A DNA stretch of 64,000 bases from contig JBBCBC010000034.1 of assembly GCA_037126765.1 (NCBI GenBank), forward strand, positions 14,940,691 to 15,004,690, written 5' to 3'. The DNA comes from Stenogyne calaminthoides. Its lineage: Eukaryota; Streptophyta; Magnoliopsida; Lamiales; Lamiaceae. How positions within the stretch are numbered: the stretch's first letter is position 1; each line of letters opens with the position of its first letter. Position numbers and translations under genes: made by a program. The notes under the pieces are model-generated. The model was not told where the DNA came from. It did no database searches and was given only the letters and a program-made list of their open reading frames with translations. Below, piece by piece: positions 34,430 through 47,394 of the stretch.

Positions 34430-35800
34430 TCGTGGATTGTGTTTTGATTTATAAGTGATTGTTTCTGTAAAATAAAATAATCACAGATCAAGAATTCAAT
34501 AAATAATGATTAATTTTACTTTGACAATAGTTAAAGCGGGCGACCCCTCCAACACGTTGGATTAATTAATACAATTGAGAGTTGACAATGGAAAAAGTAG
34601 TTAATAGTCTAAAACACTTGTACCAACTATGTACTACCCTAACTACATGTGTATGGACCACCTCATATAGTTAGTTTAACTATAAAGTAACACCTCATTT
34701 CATTGCTTTATGTCATGTTATATACATATATATTTTTATTTTTGAGTCTCCGAGAAATAATTAATATTTTTCTTAGAAAAAAATATTACTTATTAAATAA
34801 AACTAACTCTGATCAACTAGTATTATTCAATAAAAATCACTAATATTATTTAAAAATTGAATTGCCACTTAAATTTTTTTGCAATTATTTATCACTATAA
34901 AAAATGAAGAATTTTCTACAAAAAATTTTAAATGAGATAAAATTTTTCACAAAAAATAATTTTTGGCCCTAAAAAGTGAATATTATTTATAATTTGCTTA
35001 TCAATTTTTAGAATAAAAATTTTAAAAAATTATCTACATAAATAATTTTTAAGCAAATAAATTATTATAAGAACCCGCTACTACGATTTGTAATTTTACG
35101 TAGACAAACTTACTGAATTAATAATTTTTTACATAATTTATATTTTCGCAGATAATTATATTTATAATTTAAAGACAGCCTATATAATTGAAAAATTTTG
35201 TGAAATACATTTAAATTATTTTTATTAAAATTTCATATTATTATTTTAAAAGTTATCGTACTTCTAAAATTTTGGATCGACACTTATTACATCCCCCGTT
35301 GTTTTTCGCACCCTATTTTATCTTCATCAATTTATCAATTTATAGCATGCATATGAGTGTGTAAAATAGTTAATGGAAGTGTTTTTTGCTATCTGGTGCA
35401 GGATCGAAAGGATTCATGTTCCGGTTGTATATATATGCATTTACATAATATAATAAAATTGAGAAAACTCTTTATAATTTTTTTTTTCAGTGAAACAAGA
35501 ATTTGATTATGGTATAATTAACCATTTGTATCTTGTATTATATGAAAATTAATTAGATATCCCAATATAATATCCGAAACATAATGATTCATGATTAAAT
35601 AGATTAACAAATTTGTATTCAAGTTGTCGAAAAATTGCATCATAATTTTATTTTAACACCTATTGTAGGGGCGAACGAACCCATGTCCAAGTATGTAGGC
35701 ACTAGTATGACTATAATATAATATAATACTACTTCACTCTATCTCTGTGTTTCTTGATTTTCTTTGGTGTTGAAAGAAAGGGTGAGTTTATGAGATTCTG
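34430..35800. other. AT-rich upstream region of the propeller-like gene
   Basis: No gene features were recognised. The final 100 bp before 35840 become pyrimidine-rich, consistent with promoter or leader sequence, but no TATA box can be assigned with confidence. Confidence 0.4.
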
Positions 35801-35841
35801 GTGATTCCAGTTCCACCAGCTACGTATTATTTGTTCCTCCA

Positions 35842-38800
35842 TTGTGTTTTCTGCTCTGCCACATCCCCATACAAAATATGTCCTCCATCATCATCCCCTC
35901 AATAATCTTCCTTTCTACACTTCACTATCCTATCTTTTTCTACTCCCCACCCGATTCCTGCTACCTCCACACCCACCTTCATCAAAAATTCCACCAAAAA
36001 ACAACAAATTCTGGGAATTCGACGAGCAATCCGACACATGGGTCGAGGTAAAAACTCCCTTACGACCTGCTTTCCTGCACCAACAACAACTGCACAGTCG
36101 TGAATTCGATTCAACAAGATAGAGATGAAAACAAAAGTGAAAGTAAGGGAGAAGATGGGAAAATTGATTTCCAGATTCTACCTGTGAGAAAGAGAGTCTC
36201 TGTTACCAAACTATCCGAATCGTCAATATGGGTCACGGGTCAAAGCGGGTCGATTTACGAGCTTTTTGGAACGGGTTGCAGGGTGATCGCGCCTCATGAT
36301 TTCCCGCTTTCTGCTGGGTATGCAGTCTCTGTGTTCTTTGTTAATCAGACCATTCTTGCGATGTCTGAGGGAGGATTATTGCATCAGGTAATTTCTTACT
36401 TTATTTTTTTATTTTTAAATATGTGTAGGAATCTTGATTATTTAAGAAATGGTATTGAAATTCATGAAAGAGGAAGACTTGTAAAGATTACAGAAATTTA
36501 TACAGAAAAGTATTAGCTGCTTGATAACTAAATAAATATGTGTGTGAATTTTGATTGATTAAGATTGATATTGAGATTCATGAAATGAAAGATTCATATT
36601 GAAAAGATGAGAACAGATTACAGAGAGAGTGCTATTCGAAACTTTAATAGTATTACTAACTATACAGAAAAGTTAGTTGCTGAATACTTAACTAAACCGC
36701 CTTAATATCTTGATATATGGGAATGATGCAATTTGTGTGATGATGAATATATATAGATGCAGCTGAATGAAGATTCTCAGCCTATATGGGTTGAATTCAA
36801 GCCCGAATTGGATAAAAGTACAGAAACTGTTCAACTTTTTCATTTGGACTAGTCTCGAATGACAGGAGTGAGTCAAGTAAAATTCAATTTCCAGTTTAGT
36901 TCTGTTATATAGGAACAGATAAATTAAAACTGATGAAGAATTTGAATGGAAAAATCGACAATTGAATTGTGAAATCTTGATCTAATAACTGCAGGAGAAT
37001 ATATTTCGGCACGAAAAGGGGGCTACTTTTGGAACTTGTTGGGGTTGATCCTCCAAGGTGATAAACAATGCTTTGAATAAATAATTTGCTATCATTTGGT
37101 CAGTGCATAATTTTATTTATTTATTAAAACTTAGGTGGGAAAATCATGGAAGCCCCCCTGGAGCAAACATATCAGCAATAACTGATGCTGCTACAATTAG
37201 ACAAGGCCTGCTCCTAATTGTTAGGTAAGCAAGTAGTTTATCTACCTAGGAAAAAGTTTGGTCCTTGATGAACTATTGATGATGTTGCTACTATTATGAA
37301 ATGAATCACTTTTCGGTTGTTAGATTTTGAGTTGACGTTGTGTCACAGTGTTGCAGGAGATCTTTACGAGTATGATCGGACATCTAAGCCTCCATGGAAG
37401 AAGCATATACACGGACAAGGAACAAAGAAACACACCTCGTTGGCATCGTCCAGGGCTTGCACTTTACATGGCCTAGTCGGGCCTCATTCCGTCTCTGTCT
37501 TCCTGTTGACCAAGGTATGTAATCTAAACTAGGGATGTAAATGAACAAAATCGAAGTGAATATCACTGTATTCGATTTGTATTCCTGAACTTTTCAATTG
37601 TTATTCGATTCAAATTTTTTGGAGCAGTACTCTAAACAATACTATTCGAGAATCAAATTCGATACTATTCATCAACGTACTAGTTTTAGGCTATAAAAAA
37701 GAATATGTACATTCATATGTTGTAATGAACACGTCGATGCTGACAAATTTGTTCGATTTAGGGAGGGAGAGTTGATTGAGCGTGGCTGCACTCAGGAAGT
37801 GGAATTGGGTGGTTCATGGAAAACCAGAAGGCCATCAACTGAGCTCAATCACATGCATTTTCCAAAACGAAAATTCAAACTCGTTGCTTTTCACAACGGT
37901 AGATGGATTCATTTTTGAGTATCAAATTCAAAAGTATCATGAAATTCAAGATGTTGAAGAAAGATGGGTGAATCATAAGCATCCCCCACACGCAAAAGCT
38001 GCAAGAGGGATTGCAGGGGTGTCGTTTCAAGACGGGAGAACGATATTTTGCGTTGGATGATGGCGCGATCTTCGAGCTCCATTTATCAGGCCGGAGAAAA
38101 TCTACGCTCAAATACGTCTGGTATTTGATAGATGCCCCCGAGACTGAGGGATGGAACGCTGAGTTTTGCACCGAAGAACGTGGGCCGTTGAATTGCATCT
38201 TAGGCACAAAAGAAGAAACCAGTCAAGTGTCTTCAGTATGGAGAAAGGACAGCAGAGCACAACAGAATTACCTGTCACCCCCTGCTTCAGATGGTGGTAC
38301 CTTATCAGATTATAATGGTACCTTGAACCGTACACTCTTTCGCCTCCGTTTGATGCAGGAATCGAAGTCATTTTTCCTCATAACGGATAATAATTTGATG
38401 TTTGAGTACTTGAACGCTGAAAACAATGGTTGGTTCTGGCTGAGGCATCAACACTCGACTGGAATTCAAGGCACTGTCGGGAACTATAATGGAAGCTTGT
38501 TCGTAGTAGACGAGCATGGGAGTTTGCTCATTAGAGAAAGAAGCGGTAGTGATCTTGCATGGATTAACTGTACTGCCTTGCGGAAGGGTAGGCCCGTGAT
38601 CGCGGGCCCACCATGGGACGGTATACCAGTACTGCCCCTACGAGCTAAGCCAGAAGATGCAATTTTCCTTGTCAGCACTACCGGACGACTCTTACAATTC
38701 ACTGTAAGTCTTTGTATCAAGATCAGGGACTGATTTAAAATTTTACTTTATGGATGGAGGCAAAAAATCGTTATATTATAATATCATGTATATTTTCAAT

Positions 38801-39943
38801 CAAACGAGGGACGAGCTCATATAAAATAAAAGGTCTAAACAAAAGATTCTACATATATAGGGAAAAAAAAAATTAAATTTCAAGCCCCCCACCCGATTGG
38901 GCTCGTTTTTAGTTGAATGCCCGTGTTTTTCACAAATGCAGGTAGTGCTGAGAAAGTTCAAATGGAAAGACTGCAAGAATCCTCCGGGATCAAGATTGCA
39001 AGTATAATTAGGCCAGGAAGGGTTCGGGACAACATAGTGTTAAATTCTGGAAAAACGGGCCCCTGTACCAGTACAATAAAGTTACACATCTCTGGCATCA
39101 ACACTATCAATCCGTACACTTGGTCTTATCTACGTCATTAGAACGGCCATGAGGCCATCATTGACATCATTGCGGGGTCCTTTTTCATGCTGTCAGAGGC
39201 GGTGGGCTCGTTGAATACCAATGGAGTTCGATGGAGGATGGAACTGGATTTAACACGGAAGCCCCTGCATACTAATGTGACCCTAATCGGGCGCCGGGCC
39301 CTGCTTTGGAGGGAGTCAGCTGTTCTTGATAGGATCGGATGGAAGTGCGATTTAAGGTATTTGGATCGAGGGGTGGAAATGGAGGAACTGTGGATTCCTT
39401 GCGATGGAAACATTGAATGTTCGGATAAAAGATTTTGGAGACGACATCAGAAGAAAATCTCATGTGGACAAATATTGTAACCCCAAGGTTAGATGCAGAG
39501 TAGTTTGACATTTTGGTGTGTGTTAAATTGTTAATTCATGATGTTAAACATTATGTTATATGGTAGGTGGTATCATCTACAAGGCCAATTCCGTTTGATG
39601 AAGATTCTGTCATATTCGAATTGCAAGATGGACGTGTAAGTTGTTCTGTTTTTCTATGTCTCTTCGATGTTATACCGTGTCACAAAAGAATTGAATTGCT
39701 GGTGCACTGCATCCTCACACTTTTGATTGCATTTTTCACACACTAACATGTGTATGTCTGTGTAAACTTGTACTAATATCAACAATGTATGGCAGTTGGG
39801 AGAAATGAAAAAGAATGGAGGGACAAAATTGGGTATGGTCAAGGACAATTGGTACTCCACGAGCTTTATGTATGGAGAATCTTTTGGACCTCATGGGCAA
39901 CGTAGTCTCGACACAATACATTAGAAAAGAAAGGCGACATTAA
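35842..39943 (+). CDS. Plant propeller-like protein of unknown function, frameshifted
   Basis: About nine exons: up to 36387, 36757 to about 36867, 36995-37057, 37135-37224, 37349-37514, 37762-38703, 38942-39487, 39567-39635, and 39796 to a stop at 39922-39924 or 39941-39943. The protein is full of blade-like repeats pairing a short hydrophobic strand with a G-x-L/I-x-E-Y/L core and a tryptophan: SGSIYELFG, TKRGLLLELVG, VAGDLYEYDR, VDGFIFEYQ, DDGAIFELHL, NNLMFEYLN, TGRLLQFTV, LYQYNKVTHLW. I read it as a tectonin/kelch-like beta-propeller; I know no assigned function. The N-terminus has a hydrophobic stretch before KFWEFDEQSDTW, but the start codon is uncertain. One-base shifts break the frame near 36059, 36835, 37767, 38046, several places in 38980-39400, and about 39832. 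Conserved peptide sense continues across each, so consensus error is likelier than old pseudogene decay. Confidence 0.72.
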
Positions 39944-39949
39944 ACGGGA

Positions 39950-41690
39950 CAGATCGAGGGTGGTTAATCATTATATATATCAAAATGTCATAGATTTGAG
40001 TTACCAATTTGACTTATAAAAAAGAAAGACAACAGTAAATAGACATGTAATACAGAATAATAGAGACCCGTTTAGATGTGTAAAAGTGTAATAATGAAAA
40101 GGTAAAAAAGAATAATGACGATTCAAATGTACAGATTGTAAATTTGTAAGAACATGCACTTGTTTTTTTGGAGATAAAAGTTACTTAAAAATAGGAGATT
40201 GGACTCTTCTGGTGACAACACCATTTGGCCTTTATTGAGATAAAAAATTATAGGAATTGTAATGAGAATCATTGAATGATGAATTTCAACGAAAATGGTG
40301 GTTAATTGTTAACGTGTTACTATGATTGTTAGTTGAGAAATAAATAAAATGATTGAAGATAAATAATTATAGGATGGAATGTATTTAATTAAAATGAGGG
40401 ACAATAACTTATTTTGAGTCCCATTGCCCTCAAATGAAGTATAAAAATATAAATTGAAAATTATTTTCATTAATCACCACAAGTTTAAATTAACTAAACT
40501 GCAAAGAGAGTGTAAATTATTTTTCTATGTTATTCTTGTTGAGTTGGTCTCCATAAACAAGTTTAAGCGATATGAAATTGGATTATTTGATTTCATTCAC
40601 TAATTTCATCACATTCTTCTATTCTAAAGCCACTAAACTTGACTTAATTATACCCCTAATAATTTCACACGTCGCGAGTTAAAACTAGTTTCATGATAAT
40701 GAAATTTATTTCACCTTAAGCAATTTTCCAAAGCCATCTTGAATTTTTAGATAATTACTAAAATTAAGAAAAACTACCGAAGGTAAAAGATCAAAGTCCA
40801 AATTGATTGGTTAGAGAACTTAGCGTAAAAGACTGGAGAGAGAATCCATCTATGATGCATTAAAAAAATAAACAGGAAGAAAAATTACAACAATTACACT
40901 CTATAAAAGAAGTACAAAAAGATTGATATAATTCACCCAGTTTACGTAGATTTATATATAAAAAAAAAGGTTCAACAACAATTACATAATCATGATAGCT
41001 TTAGCTAATTCATTTAATTGCTATCATAAGATGTACATGTAACATGTGCAGATTCCTGAAACCCTCACTTGTCACCATGCTCCATAAACCGAAGATACTC
41101 AAACTATATTTCGGAAATCAGTCTATGTATTACTTCTCACCACTAAGAAACGTTACAAAGAAAATTCCATAAACACAACTACACAAGACTTGTTGATTGA
41201 CAAATCATCAAAAAAAGTAATCGTTAGCGAGAAATGAATTTGTCTGAAATCCGCCGTTAGAAAATAATTTCTAAGTTACTGAGGTTTGCGACTTCTCTTG
41301 GTTCCCGCGAATTTCTGTTTTAAATTGGATTTTCCATACATTTTTATGAATGTACGACATGATTCGATCCAATTTTGTGAATGTATTTTTTTTGAAGATT
41401 TCAATGTTGGAACAAGGGTTCGGTTCGAATTACACCCTCTCCTACCAATATTAGCGGGAAATCCGCGATTTCAAATAAACAATTCGAATCACCAAGATTT
41501 GAAAACATCAATTACTTTTCATTTTATCCTCCGATAAACCTCCACTTATTTCCTTGCATATCAAGTTTTATTTTCAAAATCCCTGCCTATCAAACTTTCA
41601 ATTCCAAACAATATACCAAAAACCCTTCACAATTTCCTCTGTTCTTGATCGTTTCCCCGATCCGAAAACAGAGCTCCAAATCAACAATGG
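39950..41690. other. Intergenic, no gene seen
   Basis: Probable 3' UTR of the preceding gene for the first 100-200 bp, then AT-rich sequence. ORFs at 41286-41537 and nearby are short and show no family features. Confidence 0.45.
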
Positions 41691-42182
41691 CAAGCTTCAA
41701 AAAGAAGAATCTCCAAAAGGCCCTCGATATCGTCCCAGAAAAACCGCCTCCAGATCCAAACCACCACATGACATCACTCTCAAGATGACCAATTGGGGGA
41801 ATTTGGCGGAAATTTGAAAATATGCGATTTCGGGCTGTCATGGAGAATTTCCGGGTCAGGAAATCTTCGAATGTGGTGAGTCTATGGTACAGGGTGCCGG
41901 AGCTTCTTTGGGGAGCACGAGGTATTCATTGCGCGATGGATATGTTTGCATAATGGGGAGTTGGTTTTGAAAGAGTTTTTAGTGGGGAGACTGAGATTGA
42001 CTCAGATTGAGAAGATATTTGGGGTTCTTGGGACACCAAATGAGGGTGTTTTGGGGCGGGTTTGGAGACTGCCGGCCGGGCGCGCTAAGTTCGTCCTGCA
42101 GCCGATAATCTGCTGCTCGATCGGTTTTTTGAGGCGGATCCGGATAACTGCTTTGATCTGGTCTGAATCATGCTTGGTTTAA
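41691..42182 (+). pseudogene. CDK-like (CDKG/CDC2-type) kinase fragment
   Basis: From 41808 the sequence reads GNLKICDFGLS (kinase subdomain VII, DFG), then in another frame SLWYRVPELLWGAR and CAMDMFA (activation-segment end; APE replaced by VPE; the usual DMW...GCIM interrupted), then in a third frame GELVLKEFLVGRL, QIEKIFGVLGTPNE and RLPAGRAKFVLQP, as in the C-lobe of CDKG/CDC2-like kinases. At least three frame changes and an internal stop are needed. The ATP-binding lobe is missing: the upstream 120 bp (from ATG at 41691) encode an unrelated basic/proline-rich stretch that runs into a stop. No introns are seen in the fragment, so a retro-copied or truncated duplicate is possible. It is non-functional as written. 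Confidence 0.75.
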
Positions 42183-42189
42183 GGGATGT

Positions 42190-44390
42190 TAGAGAGTTTT
42201 TTGGAAGTGTAGATTTTTGATTGATTTTGAAGCTTTGAAGTGTACATGTGGGATTTATGGTAGATGAACAAATATGAAATTTATTGCTGATTCTGCATTT
42301 TTTTTTGTTGAATAATTTTAGATTTTGTGTTGTTAGGTCTATGTGTATCCATCATAATTGCTTTCAATCTAATTGGTCATTTTAGCTTTAGATTGCAAAA
42401 ACACACAGGCTGATCTATATCAGTAGTTTTCTCTCTTTTGATATCTATTTTATAGATGTTTTTCAGATGAATTGAAATTCATTAATTTCGTCCCACAATT
42501 TAGAACTTTTCCACAAAAAGGTCACAAACTTTTTGGGATTTTCAATTTAGCCTCATAACTTACCATTTGTCCTATTTTCGCCCAAAAACAGAGTTGATCT
42601 CATGTTTTTTGCACCATATGAAGTCGTTTCTAATATCTTGGCGAGACCAACGGACGTGGTCTCATTTGCGGCGAAAATAAGATTGAAATTGAATTAATTG
42701 GTTAGTTTTGAGATACTCGTTTTTCTAAATCAAATTACAATCCTAGAGTTTGGGATGGTTGGTTTTTGCAGTTGCTGAACATGGTTGGGTATAATTTTCA
42801 TAAATCTGAATCCATCTCCTTGTTAGAGTTTTTTTGCGCAGTGTGCTATAAAGAACCTTAGAGCTAGAGTTATCGGAGTGGGCCGATGTTGTCGCCCTTA
42901 AATTATATCAACCCAATTACTAATGGGCCCAATTCACTTATTTTTTTTTCAGATGTAAAATAATTTTTTATTTTGATATTTCTATAATATGTCAAAAGTT
43001 ATTAATTACTGTAACATAAAAATATCAATAACTTAACTAAACCGGATAATGTAAAAGAATGAATATCAATAACTTAACTAAAGCGGAAATGATGTAAAAG
43101 AATGTAGAATAATGTGCACCTTTGACGTAGTGATTTTTTTCCTTGTACGTGTTAGTTTGATCATAAGGTTTAAATCATTCAAGAAAGCTATTAGACAAAC
43201 CTCAAGTGTTGAAAAATTATTGAAGAAACTTAAAAGTTAAAAATAAACATGTAAATTTCAAAAATTTATTATTGGACGTGTTTTGAAGAGGTAAGAAAGT
43301 AATATTAGGATTGAGTCTGGAAAATAGTAATAAATTATAAATAACAACAATAAAATAAGAATCACAATAATACTTGATCATATCAAATAAATATTTTAAA
43401 TGCATTGAAAAAAAGAATATATGAGTTTGTTTTCCTCGAGACCCACTTCCTTTCTTTTTTAAAATCCAAGAAATCCGTTTAATTCTGTTTGGTTCTGGGA
43501 TATTAAATCAGATTTTTTTTATTTCGATCTAAACCTCTTAAATCAATTGTTTGTTTTATCTCAACTCCAAGTTTTACTCTCAAATAAATTAATTTCTGAG
43601 TTAGTTAATTTCATTTTAATCTATTACTAAATGGCATGTTGTGTGGAATTATTTACCTGTGAAAGTGTATTATCTATTGTATTTAAAATGAATAAAGTTA
43701 TAAATTAGTATTATAATTTTTAATATTTTAAGAATAAATATTTGTTTTTAATGACTTATATTAAAAAATATGCATAAATCAATTTATTGGTTAAAAGTTG
43801 GTTATGTCCGTAAAAAAATTGGGCAGAAGCGATGTGAAGGTTTTACAAAGATACCAACTCTTTGCTTTATCATATCAAAAAATACTTTTCAATGTGCAAA
43901 AGAAATATGGTTATCCCCGGGCCACTTTCTCTCCCAAATCCAAGAAAGTTTAAGTCTCGTTTGGTTAGGGATAGGCCGAGATAGATCGTTATCTAATCTT
44001 AAATCAATTTTACAATGACGTTTTCAGGTGAGTGGTTAAAAGTGTGGCAAACCTATTTTAAGTGAGAAGCTTTATGATATCTTTTAATAAAATATCTCAT
44101 CTAATTATGTAATCCAAATACATATGATAAGTGTGTGACTTATATTCTTTTAAGGAAGTGATGATATACTAGATGTTAGACTTAAAAAAAAAAACAGTTA
44201 ACGGTGAATCGATTTCCGACATACCAACTCTCTTGAATCGCTTAAATCGAATATAAAACTATGTTTGAATGTAGAAAGATACATTGACTGACTATATTTC
44301 TTGCCCAAGATGATTGAAAACCGAACATGATTTATTTTCATTAGAAGCCGATTTACTATATATATATATATATATATATATTTTTACAAA
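42190..44390. other. Intergenic, no gene seen
   Basis: AT-rich. A short direct duplication (AATATCAATAACTTAACTAA...GTAAAAGAATG) occurs at about 43025-43105. No coding or element borders were recognised. Confidence 0.45.
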
Positions 44391-44399
44391 AATTTTACC

Positions 44400-45395
44400 A
44401 ATGATATATATTAGTTGATTGATAAGTGGAATTTCACTAATTGAATGGGATTCACTTGTATTCAATGAAAGATATTAGTTGATGGGGTTATTGGTTTCAC
44501 TATTATGGCGATTTTCATTGACATACGATTTACTAAATATAAAAGGGTTTACCAATAAGAAGTTGATTAGTGTGTGGGACTTGCTACCACTAGTGTCCAC
44601 TTGTTTAGAAATGAAAGATATCACTTGTTGATTGAAGGTAATAGTTGATTAGTTCTTGGTTTCACCATTAAAGTTGACTTGTTTAGAATGAAGATAGCGT
44701 ATGTTATTGGTTTCTGCAATTAGTGTAATTTATAATTTATTTCACTATTAAGTGTAACTTGTTTAGGATGAAAGATTAGATTGATTAGTGCTATTTGGTT
44801 TCTATTAAGTGTCACTTGTTTTACAATGAAAGGTATTAGTTGATTAGTGTTATCGGTTTCACTAATGTTGTCACTGTTTGCCAAATGAAAGGTATTAGTT
44901 TATTAGTGTTATTGGTTTCACCAATAAGTGTCATTTATTTTACAATAGAAAGGTATTATTGGATTAGCATTGTTATCGGTTTCTACAATAAGGGCCATAT
45001 TTCAGCAATGAAAGATATTAGTTGATTAGTGTTATTGGTTTCACTATTAAATGTCATTATTACAATGAAAAGATATTAGTTTTAGTGGCATTGGTTTCAC
45101 CAATAAGTGTCATTACTATTACAATAGAAAGCGTATTAGTTGGATAGTGTGGTATTGGTTTTACCAGTAAGTATCACTTGTATACAATGAAAGGTATTAG
45201 TTGATTAGTGTTATTGATTTCACTAATAAGTGTCACTTATTTGCAATGAAGGTATTAGTTGATTAATTTTATTAGTTTTCATTTATTATGTCCTTGTTTT
45301 TACAACGAAAGGTATTAGTTGATTAATGTTATTGGTTTCGCAATTATTGTCCTTATTTAGAATGAAAGATATTAGTTGATCAATGTTAATGCCAT
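44400..45395 (+). repeat. Minisatellite, GAAAGGTATTAGTTGATTAG units
   Basis: Roughly eighteen imperfect units of about 50-60 bp: GAAAGGTATTAGTTGATTAG, TGTTATTGGTTTCACTAATA, then AGTGTCACTTGTTTACAAT. Units vary mostly by small indels. Confidence 0.85.
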
Positions 45396-45540
45396 TTATA
45401 TACTAATCAATAATACCTTTTCATTCTAAACAAAGTGACACTAATGGCGAAGAAATTAACACTAATCAACCAATACATTCTATTCCAAACAAGTGACAAT
45501 TAATTGAAGCGAATAATAACACTTAATCAAAACCAATTAA
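45396..45540 (-). repeat. Inverted units of the same minisatellite
   Basis: After 45395 the array turns round: ACTAATCAATAATACCTTTT, CATTCTAAACAAAGTGACACT and AACACTAATCAACCAATACA are reverse complements of the preceding unit, about two to three copies. The boundary could form a hairpin. Confidence 0.75.
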
Positions 45541-45721
45541 TGTTTTGTTTAATTGTTTGTATTGTAATTTATAAGTTGTAAATGTAAAATTTGCAATTTA
45601 TATTTTGAAGTTTAGTTGAATAAAATCAAATTTGGCTTAAAGATCAAGTTAATTCAAGTTATCAAACATTTTAATTTTTTAAAATAAAACGCCAAACCAG
45701 CAAACTGAAAACCGCTAAAAT

Positions 45722-46842
45722 CACTACAAAATATTGGGCATTTAAAGAAGAATTTATTGAGGGATTTAAAGAGGGGGAATGCGGTTTGGCTTAGGTTTAA
45801 AGAGGAAATAATCGCCTAAAAAACGCCACGAACCGATTAACGAGGGAAAAATTAGACTTCCTCACCAAAAATTCAGGATTTAACGGCGCCTGACATCTGT
45901 CAGATTTCAGAGGACTGTCAGTCCTTCGCCAATGTGATGTGGAAATCCCTCGTCCTGGCCCTCTTGCAGATGAAGATTCGATTTTTTAATTACTTGAAAC
46001 CGCTATTTGAAATTCTTTGATCTGATTTTTTAATTACTTGAAACCCTCCCAACATGATGATTTTTAATTTGCGGGAGATGTATATAGGGTTCAGCAAAGG
46101 CTGGTGAAACATTTGACCTTTGTTTCCCAATTTCAGACTCAATGTGTCGAGGAATCTGTGCCGGGAATAGCAGTAGATTTTAAAGAAATTTGAGATTCCC
46201 AGGCTCGAGCAAAATCTCTTGATTTGTAAAATTCTTCAAACGTCTGCAGAAAGTTTTCTGGACAAGCTCTGAGAGCTCGGTGTAGAAAAGGAATTGGAGC
46301 AAGGCGACAAGTACTAAACTGGAATTGATGAGAGTGTCGGAGTTCGAAGCGTGGGGCAGATTACTAAATTAATACTAGCTGTGACGGGAAAAGAGAAGGT
46401 GACGCGGAAACAGATCTGAGAATGGTTTGAGTTTGTTAATGGAAATGAGTTTAATTGTTGATCATTGCTTGAATATCTATCTCCTATTTTTGTTTAGAAG
46501 AAGAATGGAATATAAATAGAAGTAGGAAGAAGGTGTTTTGGGCCGAGTAACAGAAATAGGGATTGAAGGTTCTACTCTTAAAATACGTGCAGTAGGGGTG
46601 AGATTTCAAATTTACCGAGGAGGCCAACCCACTTTAAAAACGTGTGCAGACTTGCTGAGGTTTTATTACCCTCGTTAAGTGTGTCAGATCAGATTTGCTA
46701 AGGAATCTTTGCCTCGCGACCAAGTAACAACCCCATTTAAGTGTTGTTCCTGGCTTTTTCCTTATGGTTTTTCGCGCGCTAAAACCCTGTAATTAACGAG
46801 GACTTTTTTTCGAGCCTCGTTAAATTAATATTTTTTGCAGTG
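45722..46842. mobile_element. CACTA (En/Spm-like) non-autonomous element
   Basis: The left end CACTACAAAATATTGGGC and right end in reverse complement CACTGCAAAAAATATTAA are flanked by the 3-bp duplication AAT (45719-45721 and 46843-46845). Subterminal TAACGAGG motifs occur in both orientations (near 45838, 46671, 46793, 46814). The 1,121 bp contain no transposase ORF. Confidence 0.83.
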
Positions 46843-46849
46843 AATCGTC

Positions 46850-47265
46850 TGGAATCGTAATCGCCGAATCCTAAACTCTACAAACACTTTTACTGTTCAT
46901 TTGTCTCCATAAATTTTGAACCGTAATCGCGATTCCAACCATTGTGCAAGTCTAATAGATGTAATTCTACAATTTAAAAGACATATATCTTGATTCAAAC
47001 AATCCAACCCAATCAATCTAATTCTTATTCAATCCTACCAAACTTTATTAGAGACACATTTCTTATGGATTCGGCTCCATGTTTGCATCGGAAGATAATT
47101 CGGAGATGACGCCTTTTAATGACTTTTGGAAGGTGAGTGTATAATAGATTCCGCCCTGCTGTATTTAGACCGCCCTATATGAGTTTTTGCCATCTCTATT
47201 AATACTAAATTCAATCCACCCCATGAAGCAAAATTCACCTCAACATAATCCTCGATACTACAGCA
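46850..47265. other. Spacer between two CACTA elements
   Basis: No gene or repeat border was recognised in this stretch. Confidence 0.4.
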
Positions 47266-47394
47266 TTACACACTACAAAAAACACTCCATTTTAATAGAG
47301 GAAAAATTAAGGAGGGAAAAAACATGAGTAGATAACGCTAACGGTGGGCTTTACGAGAATCGCACTTTGCTGAATAATTTCAACGGGCAGAGCT

